NCBI GenBank assembly: GCA_007750655.1
Contig: CP036290.1
Coordinates: 930,001-994,000 of the forward strand
Length of the DNA stretch: 64,000 nt
Direction: 5' to 3'
Origin: Rohdeia mirabilis
GTDB taxonomy: Bacteria > Planctomycetota > UBA1135 > GCA-002686595
How positions within the stretch are numbered: the first letter of the stretch is position 1; each line of letters begins with the position of its first letter. The translations under genes were made by a program, and so were the position numbers. Of the stretch, positions 7,669 to 18,100 are shown in pieces. A model generated the notes under the pieces. That model had not been told where the DNA came from. It saw only the letters and a list, made by a program, of their open reading frames with translations, and did not search any database.

Positions 7669-9660
7669 CTAGAGGAACTCGCGGTACGTCCCGCCCGAGT
7701 CCGCTGCCAGGCCTTCGAGCAGTTCCGAGTAGCGACCGAGCGAGATCGTGTGCACGACCACGTGCCGCGTCGCGTTCCAGTGGCGCACGCGCTCGCGGAT
7801 CTCGTGCGGGTCGGTGATCGCGCCGTCGGTCGGGAAGCCGTCGGTCAACAGATAGATCGTGTCGACCGAGGGCTCGAGGTAGGCGGCGAGGATCGCGTCG
7901 TAGACGTTCGTCGATCCGTTGGGGAACTGCCCGTTCACCCACTTGATCGCCTTGCCGCGCGTCGTCCGCTTCATGCGCTTCATCTGCTTGTCGAAGGGCT
8001 CGAGCACGTGGCTGAAGAAGTACACGTTGAACAGCGTGTCGTCGGGGATCTCGCGCAGCACGGCCAACAGTTGCAGCTTGGCGAGCGCGAAGCGCGTCAT
8101 GCCGTCGCGGCCGGTGGAGGCCACGGAGCCTCCCGTGCCCGGCTGCTCCTTCGCGGGCTCCTCCATCGACGAGCTCATGTCGCAGATGAAGATCACGCGG
8201 TCGCTGACCAGGCGGATGTTGAAGAAGCCGGTCGAGGTGCCGGCCGACCCGTCGTCGCGGTTGCGCTTGCGCTGGTCCTCGGCGGCGACGGCTTCTTCGA
8301 ACGTGGGCATCGTGAACGCGGCGCCCTCGGCGTCGAGCCAGGCCTTCCAGCGCGTCGGGTTGATCGAGAGTCCCGTCAGCATCCTCAGCGAGAACGAGAT
8401 CTCTTCGCGCATGCGCAGCGTCTCCTTCTCGATGCGGCCGACGAGGAGCGGGAGCGACTCGGGCAGCCGCAGGTTCTCGAGCGCCTTGAGCGCTTCGTAA
8501 CGCACCGTCCAGTCCTTGTCCTCCTGGAAGAGCTCGAACAGCCGCGCGATGGCGTCCGGGCTGCGCAGCTCGCCGAGCGCGCGTGCCGCTCCTTGACGCG
8601 TCGGGCGGTCCTTGGCGCGCGACATTTCGAGGACCTCCGCGCGCCAGTTCGGGTCGGAGGCGCCGAAGACACCGATCGCAACGACGGCCGCGCGCCGCAC
8701 CGCTTCGTCCTTGGACGCGAGCAGAGGCAGGAGATCCTCGTCGAACGTGTCCCAGGCGCCGCGCTCGCGATGGGCGAGCAGGTGGTCGAGACAGGACAGC
8801 ACGAGCGCGGGGTCGAGATCGCGCAACAGGCGCACGAGCGTCTTCACGACGACGGGCTCGGGGCGGTCTCCGAGGGCGTCGACGAGCACGCGCTTCCAGG
8901 CCGGCGTGACCTTGCCGGTCGCCAATCGTTCGAGCGCGTGCGTCATGCCCGCACCGGCGGTCATCCTGGCGGTGCACAGGGCGAGCACGTCGCGGTGTGA
9001 CAGCGTTGCGGCCGCGTCGCGGTCCTCGCGTGCGATGCCGACGTAGTGGCGCGCGGTCTGCGGCGACTGGCGTGCGAGAGCCAGGTCGAGGGCCAGGTCG
9101 ATGTGCTCGATCGAGCGTCCGCGCAACAGGTACGGCGCCAAGCCGTCGGCGGCGGCGTGGCGCACCTCGACGTCGTCGCTGCTCGCGATCAGCTCGAGCA
9201 GGTCCTCGCGTGCGGCGTGGTCGAAGGCGCAGAGGGCGCGCGTCGCCCCGAGACGATCGATCGCTCGCGCGCCGCCCTTGGCCTGGCGAACGAGGAAGGA
9301 CTTGGCGGTCTCGCTCGTCGCCTGCTTCGCGAAGATCGCGCAGGCGTCGAAGAGGTACTCGCGCCGCGTCTCGTCGCCGATGGTGTCGAGGGCGCCTTCG
9401 AGCACGGCGAGCGCCTCCAGCGTCCCGATCACCGCCAGGTCGTAGAAGACCTGGGGCGTCACGTCGTCACCTTCCGCGGCGATGCGAGCCGCCAGGGCTT
9501 CGACGTCGTTCGCGCGAGCGATCAGCGCGTGGGTCGGGGAGGCCGCCGCGACCGGTTCGGCGCCGACGAACGGGACCGGGTGCGCGTGAGCGAGCGGCAC
9601 CGCGGCGAACAAGAGCGCGCAGGCGGCGAGAAGGCTCGACGACGAGTTGATTGCGGTCAT
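7669..9660 (-). CDS. Exported HEAT-repeat and VWA-domain protein
   Basis: A 663-residue protein. Residues 1-26 are a signal peptide ending in AHAHP. Residues 40-430 are a long alpha solenoid of HEAT-like repeats (for instance near residue 340: AARALGELRSPDAIARLFEL). Residues 485-660 are a von Willebrand A domain with a complete metal-binding MIDAS: DMSSSM near residue 494 and the TDG of YLLTDGFPTDG. The protein probably scaffolds periplasmic or surface complexes through metal-dependent contacts. The same solenoid-then-VWA plan occurs in the 48474 gene. Both proteins carry a TG/SG...W..W element at the junction, here LTGLSINPTRWKAWL. Its ATG overlaps the stop of the upstream gene (ATGA, 9657-9660), so the two are coupled. 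Confidence 0.75.
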   Translation of the reverse strand: MTAINSSSSLLAACALLFAAVPLAHAHPVPFVGAEPVAAASPTHALIARANDVEALAARIAAEGDDVTPQVFYDLAVIGTLEALAVLEGALDTIGDETRREYLFDACAIFAKQATSETAKSFLVRQAKGGARAIDRLGATRALCAFDHAAREDLLELIASSDDVEVRHAAADGLAPYLLRGRSIEHIDLALDLALARQSPQTARHYVGIAREDRDAAATLSHRDVLALCTARMTAGAGMTHALERLATGKVTPAWKRVLVDALGDRPEPVVVKTLVRLLRDLDPALVLSCLDHLLAHRERGAWDTFDEDLLPLLASKDEAVRRAAVVAIGVFGASDPNWRAEVLEMSRAKDRPTRQGAARALGELRSPDAIARLFELFQEDKDWTVRYEALKALENLRLPESLPLLVGRIEKETLRMREEISFSLRMLTGLSINPTRWKAWLDAEGAAFTMPTFEEAVAAEDQRKRNRDDGSAGTSTGFFNIRLVSDRVIFICDMSSSMEEPAKEQPGTGGSVASTGRDGMTRFALAKLQLLAVLREIPDDTLFNVYFFSHVLEPFDKQMKRMKRTTRGKAIKWVNGQFPNGSTNVYDAILAAYLEPSVDTIYLLTDGFPTDGAITDPHEIRERVRHWNATRHVVVHTISLGRYSELLEGLAADSGGTYREFL

Positions 9661-10655
9661 TCGAGTCCCAGGTCCTCGCGGTGTTCACGGATCCAAGCCT
9701 TCGCCACCTCGCCCTCGCCGTCCTCGTCCGGGTAGCCGGGCTTCCAGGTCTGCCCGGTGACCTGCTTCAGCGTCCAGACGGCGTCGCGGTTGAAGCGTTG
9801 CCAGGTCTTGAAGCGCGCTTCCCAGTACGAGGCCGGCGGGTTGTCGGGGGAGTCGACTCCGCCCGGTGTCGGCGCGTTCAGGAGACCGCCGATGTACATC
9901 AGGATGTCGAAGCTCTTCGTGCGGCGCATGCCGAAGTAGCGGATCGCCGCGCTGTACTTGCCGACGTAGTCGTAGCCGTCGACCTGGGCTCCCGGCTTGC
10001 TGTAGTCGAACTTGTCACCGGCGTAGTCGTCGGCGTCGATCGAGTAGAGGATCTCCGCGATCGCCTTGTCGGCCTTCGCGCTCGCCAGTCGGTGTGCGGC
10101 GAGTCCTTCGACGACCGCGCGAACCTGTGGCGGACTCTCCCAGATCTTCTTGTCGCCCAACGCCTTCACCAGAAGGTCGACCGAATCCTCGTCGCCGACC
10201 GACACGCACAGTCGCGCGGCCGCGTCGATCACCCGGGCGACCCGCACCTCGAGCATGCGCTCCTGGGTCAGCTTGTCGTCCATGCCGAGCGACTCGGCTT
10301 CCGTCTTCACGTCGTCGCGATCGGTCTTCGAGGGCTTGTACTTGAAGGCCTCCTTCGCCGCCTTCAGCAGTTCGGGATTGTTGAAGGCCGACAGGCGCTC
10401 GAGCGACGCCGCGATCGCGCGCGACTCCTTGGACTTCCAGGCCGTCTTGAAGTCGTCCTGTAGTTCCTTCAGCTCGTCGTCGCTCGCGGTCCGCACCGAA
10501 CTCGATGACTCGCTCGACGCTTCCTGGTGGTCGTCGAGCGGGCTCGCGTGGGCCGCGGCGAAGGGAGCGCTCCAGGCCGCGAGGACCAGGGCGAGGACGG
10601 TGGCCGCGGACTCGAGGGCGCGGGTCGCGGACTGGTGCGGCGAATGCACGTGCAT
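9657..10655 (-). CDS. Exported alpha-helical protein, HEAT-like, unknown role
   Basis: A 332-residue protein. A signal peptide (about residues 1-38) ends at AAAHA, followed by a Glu/Ser-rich linker (about 40-62) and a helical body resembling HEAT repeats. No enzyme motif is seen. Two blocks match the 10911 protein: SAKADKAIAEILYSIDADDY there reads [20 protein letters not shown], and the C-terminal TG(x)n-AWIREHREDLGLE reads [13 protein letters not shown]. The two are therefore paralogues kept in the same gene cluster. The downstream HEAT/VWA gene overlaps by four bases, which suggests a partnership in the same complex. The only Met giving a signal peptide is at 10655, so it was chosen as the start. 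Confidence 0.6.
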   Translation of the reverse strand: MHVHSPHQSATRALESAATVLALVLAAWSAPFAAAHASPLDDHQEASSESSSSVRTASDDELKELQDDFKTAWKSKESRAIAASLERLSAFNNPELLKAAKEAFKYKPSKTDRDDVKTEAESLGMDDKLTQERMLEVRVARVIDAAARLCVSVGDEDSVDLLVKALGDKKIWESPPQVRAVVEGLAAHRLASAKADKAIAEILYSIDADDYAGDKFDYSKPGAQVDGYDYVGKYSAAIRYFGMRRTKSFDILMYIGGLLNAPTPGGVDSPDNPPASYWEARFKTWQRFNRDAVWTLKQVTGQTWKPGYPDEDGEGEVAKAWIREHREDLGLE

Positions 10656-10910
10656 GGGCTCGGCGATGGGGTTGGACGCGGCGTTCGAGCCCTCGTCGAG
10701 CGAGGGCCGGCGCGTGGGGAACGGTGCCGCCCTGGTGGCCGACCGCGCCGGGGTTCGAGGCCGGCACACGGTGCGGTCGCGGCGGCGCCACGGACCTTCG
10801 GTCGGCCAGCCTACGAGAGGCGGCGCCACCGCGGGAGAGGGACCGAGCCGACACCGAGCCGCGCCCCCGCTGGAGGGCCGAGACCGGTCGTCCGCGTGCC
10901 CGGCGTCGAC

Positions 10911-11861
10911 TCAGTCGAAGCCGTGCTCCTTCCCGTGCTCCGCGATCCAGGCCAGCGCCGCCGCGCGTCCCTCGGCGTCGGCCGTGAACCGCTCGCCCGT
11001 CAGGCGCGCGAGGGCCGTGACCGCCACGGGAGCGAGTTCCGCCGCTGCGGCCGTGCGCCCCGCGCGGTAGTCGTCGTCGCCGCGCTCGAGCTTCTTCACC
11101 GCGCCTTTGCGCTCGGTGTCGCACAGGAGCTCGGCCAGCTCGACGACCACGTCGCGTTCGGTCGTTCCCCAGTGTTCGACGTAGCGCGCCGCCGCCACCA
11201 GTTCGTCGATCCGCGGCGTCGTCATGAGGTCGTTGTCGCGCGGGACGAAGCCGTTCGCGTCGAACTCGGCGTCGTCGAAGTCGAGCAGCAGCTTCTGGAT
11301 CTCGCGATCGGCCTTGGCCGAGCGCATGGGGTGCTCGGTCAGTGCCGTGATGATGGCCGTGCGCCCGACCGGGTTCTCCTTGACCGACTTGAGGCGCACC
11401 GCCTTCTCGAGGGCGTCGAGCGACTCGCGCGAGGCGAGGCGCGCGCCGATCAGTGCACCCGCGCGCACCACCTCGCCGGCGCGCTGCCACAGGCGTTGTT
11501 CGACGAGGTCGTCGTCCTCGAGCTCCTTCTCGTCGAGCTCGCCCTCGAGCTGGTTCTCGTCGAGACGCGTCGGTTCGTGCTCGAGACTCTCGCGCACCAC
11601 GCCCAGCACGACGGAGTTCTTGTAGGGCAGGAAGGCCAGGACGGCGCGGGCGATCTGGGGGCTCGCGCCCGTCGCCTTCTGGAACTCGTACGCGAGCACC
11701 AACGGATCGATCTCGGCCGACGTGCCCTCGCGCGGGGCCTCGTCCGCGCCGCCGCCTCCGTCCTGCACGGCCGGTGTCCCAGGCGTCGCCCGCGCGGGAG
11801 CGAGCGAGTTCGCGACGAGAGCCAGGGTCAGAGCCAGTGCGATGGACGAGCTGTGTTTCAC
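10911..11861 (-). CDS. Exported HEAT-like protein, paralogue of the 9657 gene
   Basis: A 316-residue protein. A GTG start overlaps the stop of phosphate acetyltransferase (GTGA, 11858-11861), which also gives a clean signal peptide ([15 protein letters not shown], cut near ATPGTP). A Gly/Glu linker and an Asp/Glu-rich helical body follow. The SAKAD and AWI-x-EH blocks are shared with the 9657 protein (see that entry). No catalytic motif is visible. Its link to a cytoplasmic enzyme operon is odd: an exported protein translated in coupling with Pta. A gap of 255 bases separates it from the next gene downstream, so it may be the last gene of the AtuA-Pta operon. Confidence 0.6.
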   Translation of the reverse strand: MKHSSSIALALTLALVANSLAPARATPGTPAVQDGGGGADEAPREGTSAEIDPLVLAYEFQKATGASPQIARAVLAFLPYKNSVVLGVVRESLEHEPTRLDENQLEGELDEKELEDDDLVEQRLWQRAGEVVRAGALIGARLASRESLDALEKAVRLKSVKENPVGRTAIITALTEHPMRSAKADREIQKLLLDFDDAEFDANGFVPRDNDLMTTPRIDELVAAARYVEHWGTTERDVVVELAELLCDTERKGAVKKLERGDDDYRAGRTAAAAELAPVAVTALARLTGERFTADAEGRAAALAWIAEHGKEHGFD

Positions 11862-12832
11862 GATCGAGGTCGGGACAGGGCCGCGGCGATGCACGCGACG
11901 TCGACGATGTCGTCGGCGGTCGCGCCTCGCGAGAGATCGAGGTAGGGGTGCGCGAGGCCTTGGACGAGCGGCCCGAGAGCGGTCGCTCCGGCCAGGCGCT
12001 GCGTCAACTTGTAGGCGATGTTGCCCGCGTCGAGGTCCGGGAAGACGAGCACGTTGGCCGCACCGGCCAGGGGCGAGTCCGGAGCCTTGGTGCGCGCGAC
12101 CCCGGGCACCAGGGCCGCGTCGCCCTGGAGTTCGCCGTCGAACGCGAAGTCCACGCCGCGCTCGCCCAGCAGCGCCGCGGCGCGCGCGACCTTGTCGACG
12201 CGCGGGTGGTCGGCGGAGCCCTTCGTCGAGAAGGACAGCAGCGCGACGCGCGGTTCCTCGCCGGTGAGCGTCCGGTGCGTCGCTGCGGCCGCGATCGCGA
12301 TGTCGGCCAACTGCGCGGCATCGGGGTCGGGCACGACGCCGCAGTCGGCGTAGGTCAGCGCGCGGCCCGCGAACGGCGCCGGCGCCGAGTCGGGCAGCAC
12401 CATCAGGAACGACGACGAGACCGTGGCGAGCCCCGCCGCGGGTCCGATCGTCCACAGACCCGCGCGGACCACGCGCGCGGTCGCGTTCGCACAGCCGGCG
12501 ACCGCGGCGTCGACGCGACCCGACGCGGCCAACGCACCGGCGTAGAGCAAGGGATCGAGCAGAGCTTCGCGAGCTCCGTCGAGCGTCAGTCCCTTGGCCG
12601 CGCGGCGTTCTTGGAGCGCCGCGGCGAGGGCGTCGAGCCCCGGGTCCGTGCGCGGGTCGAGGCGCTCGATCCCGTCGTCGGCCGGCGCGGCTCCGACGAG
12701 GACGGGCGTGACGAGTCCGCGTTCTACCAGGCTGCGCGCGGCGGCGAGCACGCGTTCGTCCGCGCCCTCGGGCAGGACGATGCGTCGCTCTTGCTCGGCC
12801 GCGCGCCGCCGGAGCCGCTCGAGGACGTTCAC
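11858..12832 (-). CDS. pta: Phosphate acetyltransferase
   Basis: A 324-residue enzyme of the phosphate acetyl/butyryl transferase family that interconverts acetyl-CoA and acetyl phosphate. Visible family blocks are [14 protein letters not shown] at the N-terminus, [28 protein letters not shown], the [21 protein letters not shown] block near residue 275, and [14 protein letters not shown] at the end. The length is that of the short, catalytic-domain-only Pta; there is no DRTGG or BioD-like N-terminal part. The GTG start overlaps the stop of the AtuA-like small gene (GTGA, 12829-12832). No acetate kinase is in the window. A phosphotransbutyrylase-like substrate range is possible given the acyl-CoA-type neighbours. 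Confidence 0.85.
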   Translation of the reverse strand: MNVLERLRRRAAEQERRIVLPEGADERVLAAARSLVERGLVTPVLVGAAPADDGIERLDPRTDPGLDALAAALQERRAAKGLTLDGAREALLDPLLYAGALAASGRVDAAVAGCANATARVVRAGLWTIGPAAGLATVSSSFLMVLPDSAPAPFAGRALTYADCGVVPDPDAAQLADIAIAAAATHRTLTGEEPRVALLSFSTKGSADHPRVDKVARAAALLGERGVDFAFDGELQGDAALVPGVARTKAPDSPLAGAANVLVFPDLDAGNIAYKLTQRLAGATALGPLVQGLAHPYLDLSRGATADDIVDVACIAAALSRPRS

Positions 12833-13176
12833 GCTTCGGGCGTCGCCTCGAGCACTTCGGTGGGGACGTCGACCGTCATGCGCAGCGCCGCGAGTCCGTG
12901 CGTCTTGCCCTGGGCGTCGGTCTTCAGCGAGGCCGAACCGCCACCGCCCAGCGAGTCCGAGAGGATGAAGTTCAGGACGCGCATGTTGTCGGCTTCGTAG
13001 CGGACGACGTCGCCCGCGTTGATGCCGTGCATGTGCTCGGCCAGTCGCTCGGTCGTGAGCCACGTGCGCAGGAACTCGTAGGCCGCTTGCGAGCGCGCCA
13101 TGATGCCGACGTTGGAACCTTCGCCCTTGTCGCCCGAGCGGGCGGCGGCGATGCGTGAGAGGAGGACGGTGGGCAT
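12829..13176 (-). CDS. AtuA-related small ferredoxin-like-fold protein
   Basis: A 115-residue protein matching the small C-terminal part of AtuA proteins: [23 protein letters not shown] at the N-terminus (Asp-Lys-Gly motif), then FLRTWLT and a conserved middle block ending [17 protein letters not shown]. In other bacteria this piece is either fused to the large AtuA domain or encoded directly after it, as here. It probably forms one enzyme with the 13223 product. It lies 46 bases downstream of that gene and overlaps pta by four bases. No reaction has been shown for the isolated domain. Confidence 0.75.
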   Translation of the reverse strand: MPTVLLSRIAAARSGDKGEGSNVGIMARSQAAYEFLRTWLTTERLAEHMHGINAGDVVRYEADNMRVLNFILSDSLGGGGSASLKTDAQGKTHGLAALRMTVDVPTEVLEATPEA

Positions 13177-13222
13177 GGTGGTGGGGTGGTCGGCGCCGGG
13201 GCGTTCGGCTCGGGTCGAGCGT

Positions 13223-14602
13223 TCAGGATTCCGAGACGGTGACGTTGGTGGTGATGTGCTCCTTCGCGACGAGTGCCGGCCAGAAGCCGATGATCTCGGT
13301 CGCTTTCGGACGTCCGCCCGCGAAGCCGGTGACGCCAGGGGGCCCGCTCGTCACCAGCGGCACCAGTTCGCTGCCGAAGCGGTCGACCTTGGCGCGGTCC
13401 GGTCCTTTCACACCCATGCGCAGGACCACTTCGCTGGGGTCCGACGCCTCGGGGATCGGAATGCCCGCGTGGCACACGTTCGCGCCGACGAACTCGACGA
13501 GGCGTTCTTCGGGTCCGTACTCGAAGCCGTCGTAGGCGAGGCGCTGCCACACGATCTCCGCGCACGCACGCGCCTTGGCGAGAGCGTCGGGGCCGCTGAT
13601 CGTCAGCTGTCCGAGCGCCTTCCAGCCGTCGGCGTAGCTGAGCGAGGCCTTGAACGTCGGCGTGGCCGGGAGCCCCTTCGCGCCGCGGATCGCCACGCGG
13701 TTCTCACCGTCCTGTTCGATGCTGACGCTGGTGAAGTCGGCCACCACGTCGGGCGTGATGTAGTTGGCCGGATCGCCCATCTCGTAGCAGAGCTGGTGCA
13801 CGACCGAACCCACGTCGACGCGGCCGCCCGTGCCTTCGTGCTTCGTGACCGTGAAGTCGCCGCTCGGCGTGGCTTCGATCACCGGGTACCCGATCATCGC
13901 CATGTCGGGGATGGACTGCCAGTCGGTGTGGTTGCCGCCGGTGCACTGGGCGCCGCACTCGACGATGTGTCCGGCGATCGTGCCCGCGGCGAGTTGGTCG
14001 AGATCCTCGGGGCCCCAGCCGAACTCGTGGATGAGCGGGCCCAGCACGAGGCCCGGATCGGTGCCGCGTCCGGTGATCACGATCTGCGCGCCGGTGGCCA
14101 GCGCCTCGGCGATCGGGAACGCGCCGAGGTACACGTTCGCGCTCGTGACGGTGTCGCGCACGCCCGACAGCGCTGCGCCGGTATCCATGTTGGTGAACGG
14201 TTCGCCGGCGGCCGTGAGCGTGTCGAGCGACTCGAGGATGTCGTCGCCCTCGACCGTCGCGACCTTCACTCCATGCAGACCCTGGGCGCGCAGCGCTTCG
14301 AGTACCGCATCACGACAGGCGCGCGGATTCACGCCGCCCGCGTTGGCGACGACCTTGATGTCCTTCTCGACGAGGTCCTTGGCCGTGCGCTCGATCAGCT
14401 TCACGAAGTCGGTCGCGTAGCCCTTGGAGGGATCGCGCGAGCGCAGCTTCTGCATGATCGAGAGCGTCACCTCGGCCAGGTAGTCGAGGGTCAGGTAGTC
14501 GAGCGGACCCTCGCGGACGAGGCGGATCGGGCCGAGGATCGAATCGCCCCAGAAGCCTTGGCCGTTGGCGATGCGGACGAGAGGGCGCTTGGGATCGGAC
14601 AT
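13223..14602 (-). CDS. atuA: AtuA family protein (DUF1446), large domain
   Basis: A 459-residue cytoplasmic protein of the acyclic terpene utilisation AtuA family (DUF1446). The N-terminus has VRIANGQGFWGDS and the early half VVANAGGVNPRACRD. The family is known from citronellol and geraniol degradation gene sets in Pseudomonas, where AtuA is essential but its chemistry is unresolved. The length equals the large domain alone, because the small domain is encoded by the next gene (12829). No acyl-CoA carboxylase genes of the Atu or Liu pathway are nearby, so terpene use should not be assumed. The start ATG gives the conserved beginning. A possible -10 (TAGAGT on the minus strand, 14736-14741) lies about 135 bases upstream. 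Confidence 0.8.
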   Translation of the reverse strand: MSDPKRPLVRIANGQGFWGDSILGPIRLVREGPLDYLTLDYLAEVTLSIMQKLRSRDPSKGYATDFVKLIERTAKDLVEKDIKVVANAGGVNPRACRDAVLEALRAQGLHGVKVATVEGDDILESLDTLTAAGEPFTNMDTGAALSGVRDTVTSANVYLGAFPIAEALATGAQIVITGRGTDPGLVLGPLIHEFGWGPEDLDQLAAGTIAGHIVECGAQCTGGNHTDWQSIPDMAMIGYPVIEATPSGDFTVTKHEGTGGRVDVGSVVHQLCYEMGDPANYITPDVVADFTSVSIEQDGENRVAIRGAKGLPATPTFKASLSYADGWKALGQLTISGPDALAKARACAEIVWQRLAYDGFEYGPEERLVEFVGANVCHAGIPIPEASDPSEVVLRMGVKGPDRAKVDRFGSELVPLVTSGPPGVTGFAGGRPKATEIIGFWPALVAKEHITTNVTVSES

Positions 14603-15128
14603 GAGGCCGGGCGGTGAGCTGAGGGCGCGGGAGGGGCGGACGGGGGCGTCGCCCGATGGGCGGAGCGCGGGCCGGCTGGACCGGAGGCCTCGTCCGCGAC
14701 GGGGTGGGCGTGGTCCGCCGCCCCGAGGGCCGACCACTCTAGTGCCCTGCGACCCGCCTTCCAACGTGCACGCGGGTGGGGGAGCGCGGTGGCTCCATCC
14801 CCAAGTCCCCGGGCCTGCGGACGTTGCGCTCCGTACCCGGCCGAGGCCTGCGCGCCGAACCGTCCGGCGCCGGTCGGTGAAACATCGGTCAAGTCGATCA
14901 AGATCACCCCGAGCGCTGGAGGGATCGGCGGCCTTATTGCAACCTGGTAGGGCTTCGGACAGCGAGGCGAACCCATGCGGGACGGACTCTGCCCATGAGA
15001 CCGGTCCCGGGTGGTCCCCCCCTCGCGTCGTGTCCCGGCCGTGCCGCGACCGAGCGTCCTCCACTTCCCGGTGGGGCGCCGGTTCTCTCTCGGCGCAACC
15101 AACGCACACCCCCAAATCGCTCAACCAC
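14603..15128. other. 526-bp divergent intergenic region
   Basis: This lies between atuA (minus) and the first lamin-tail gene (plus). I see no gene in it. It contains a minus-strand TAGAGT hexamer at 14736-14741 and a patch of lower GC at about 14877-14945 with a TCAAG direct repeat (14889-14893 and 14898-14902, nine bases apart) and a TTATTGCAA stretch. This patch is the likeliest place for the promoter and an operator of the 15129 gene. The 15129 start has no ribosome binding site. Confidence 0.35.
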
Positions 15129-18100
15129 ATGCGACTTCCCCAGACTCTCGCGAGCGCCGCCGCCGCGGCCTCCGTCCTACTCGGTGGCACCGCCGCCGCT
15201 CAGACGACGTTCGGCAGCGGCTGCGCCGGCGCCTCCGGCGTCACGCCGACCCTCGCCGTCAACGGCACCGTCACCTCGGGCCAGACCTGGTTCCTCGAGG
15301 TCACCTCGCCCGGCGGTATCGGTCTCGAGTACCTCCTCATCGGTTTCTCGAACACGAGCTCCACGCTCCTCGGCGGCCTTCCGCTGCCCTTCGACCTCGG
15401 CCTGATCTTCGCCGACCCGGCCTGGACCGGCTGCCCGCTGAACGTCGACGCGGACTACACGATCCTCGCGCGGAACTTCAACCCCGGCATCAACGGCGGT
15501 GTGCACCAGATTCCGTTCCCGGGCTTCGACTCGGGATCGGTCTTCATGCAGATCATCAACGTCGACCCGAACTTCCTGACGTTCAGCCCGATCGCTGGCG
15601 TCTCGGGCGGCATCGAGATCATCGGCACCTTCGGCGCGGGCGCACAGCCCGGCGACCTGGTGATCACCGAGATCATGCAGAACCCGGCCGCCGTCGGTGA
15701 CAACCTCGGTGAGTACTTCGAGGTCCTGAACACCACGGGCGCCGACATCGACGTCGAGGGCTGGACCCTCACCGACGACGGTTCGAACCTGCACGTCATC
15801 GACAACGGTGGCGCGGGCGTCATCGTCCCCGCCGGTTCCTACTTCGTCTTCGGCAACAACGCCGACTTCGGAACCAACGGCGGCGTGGTCGTCGACTACG
15901 AGTACCCGGCCGCCTACGCCCTCGCCAACGGCGACGACGAGATCGTCATCACCGACCTGGCCGCGACCGAGATCGCGCGCGTCAACTACGACGGCGGCCC
16001 GGTCTTCCCCGACCCGACCGGCAAGTCGATGGAGCTGAACGTCGCGTTCCTGAACGAGACGGACAACGACAACGGCGCCAACTGGGCCGAGTCGACCTGC
16101 TTCCTCCCGAACCCGAGCACCGACCTGGGAACGCCCGGCATCGCCAACGACCAGTGCAACACCACGCCCCCCGGCCCCGGCTCGGGCGAGCTGATCTTCA
16201 CCGAGATCATGGCCAACCCGGCCGTCGTCGGTGACACCTACGGCGAGTGGTTCGAGGTCTACAACACGACCGGCGCGGCCATCGACATGAACGGCTTCAC
16301 CGTGACCCAGGGCTCGAACTCGTTCGTCGTCGGCAGCTCGTTCGTCATCCCGGCGGGCGGCTACGGCGTCTTCCTTCGCGACGGCAACCCGGCCAACAAC
16401 GGTGGCCTGGACCCGCTCTCGATCAACGCCTACGACTACGCCGGCAACCCGTTCTTCCTCGGGAACTCGGGCGCCACGCTCGAGATCTTCGACGGCTCGC
16501 TGAACAAGCTCGGTTCGATCGGCTACGACGACGTCACCTTCCCGACCGCCAACGGTCGTTCGATCATCCTCGACCCGACCGTGACCCAGGACCTGGCCAC
16601 GAGCCTCGTCGGCGCCAACTGGTGCACGTCGACCTCGAGCTACGTCGGTGACGGTCTCGACGACGGTGGCCTTCCGGTCACGGGCGTGACCCAGTTCGGC
16701 ACCCCGGTCGGTGCCAACGACACCTGCCCGATCGTCCCGAGCGGCGCGCCCACGGGCGAACTCGTCGTGACGGAGATCATGAACAACGGCATCGCGGAGA
16801 CGACCGACCAGCAGTGGTTCGAGCTCTTCAACGCGACCGGTGCGGCCATCGACATCGACGGCTACATCCTCGCCGACACCACCGGTGACTACCACGTGAT
16901 CAACAACGGCGGTCCGCTCACGGTCCCCGCTGGCGGTCGTGTCACCCTGGGTGCGAGCAACGTCGCGCTCGACAACGGTGGCATCACCCACGACTACGCC
17001 TACGACGGCTTCTTCCTGGGCGGCTTCACCGACTCGATCGTCGTCGCCACGGGCGCCGGCGCGATCGTCGCGCAGGTGGACTACGACGGCAACGCCGGTT
17101 GGCCGGTCGCGAACCCGGGTCACTCGCTGATCCTCGATCCGGCCGTCGGCATCACCCACGCGAACTCCGTCGTGGCCGCCAACTGGTGCAAGTCGTACTT
17201 CACCGGCTACGGCACGGACGCCAACTTCGGCACCCCGGCCGCCGCCAACGACACCTGCCCGATCGTCCCGAGCGGCGTCGCGACCGGTGAGCTGATCATC
17301 ACCGAGTTCCTCGCCGACGGTGCGTCGCTCGCCGACGGCGAAGAGTTCCTCGAGATCTTCAACACGACCGGTGCGGCCATCGACATCAACGGCTACATCC
17401 TCGCCGACGCCGACAACGACTACCACATCATCGACAACGGTGGTGCGCTGCTCGTTCCGGCCGGTGGGTACCTGACCCTGGGCGCGAGCAACGACACCCT
17501 GGTCAACGGCAACACGACCCACGACTACGTCTACGGGAAGGACCTCTTCATCAGCAACGGCACGGACGAGCTCATCCTGGCCACGGCCGGCGGTGCGATC
17601 GTCTGCGAGATCGCCAACGACAACGGCTCCTCGTTCCCGACCAACACGGCTGGCCTCAGCGCGATCCTCGATCCCGCCGCCGCTCAGACCCAGGCCGGCA
17701 GCGAGAACGGGACCAACTGGTGCCAGTCCTCGTCGACCTACGGCGATGCGACGAACGCCGGTACCCCCGGTGCCGCGAACGACAGCTGTGGCGGAGGTGT
17801 CGGTGACACCGCCAACTCCGGCGACATCATCGTGACCGAGGTCATGCAGAACCCGGCGGCGGTCCTCGACAGCGCCGGCGAGTACTTCGAGATCTACAAC
17901 ACCACGGGTTCCGCGATCGACGTCAACGGCTGGACCTTCACCAAGGCCGCCAACGGCGCGAACTTCACGGTCAACCAGATCGGTGGGCTCTCGATCCCGG
18001 CCGGCGGTTTCCTCGTGTTCGGCGTCAACGGTGACTCGCTCACCAACGGCGGCGTCACCGTCGACTACGTCTACCCGTCGGCCTACTTCCTCGGCAACAG

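Noticed and set aside
13223..14602. Reading AtuA as evidence of terpene degradation
   Set aside because: None of the carboxylase or dehydrogenase partners of that pathway is in view.
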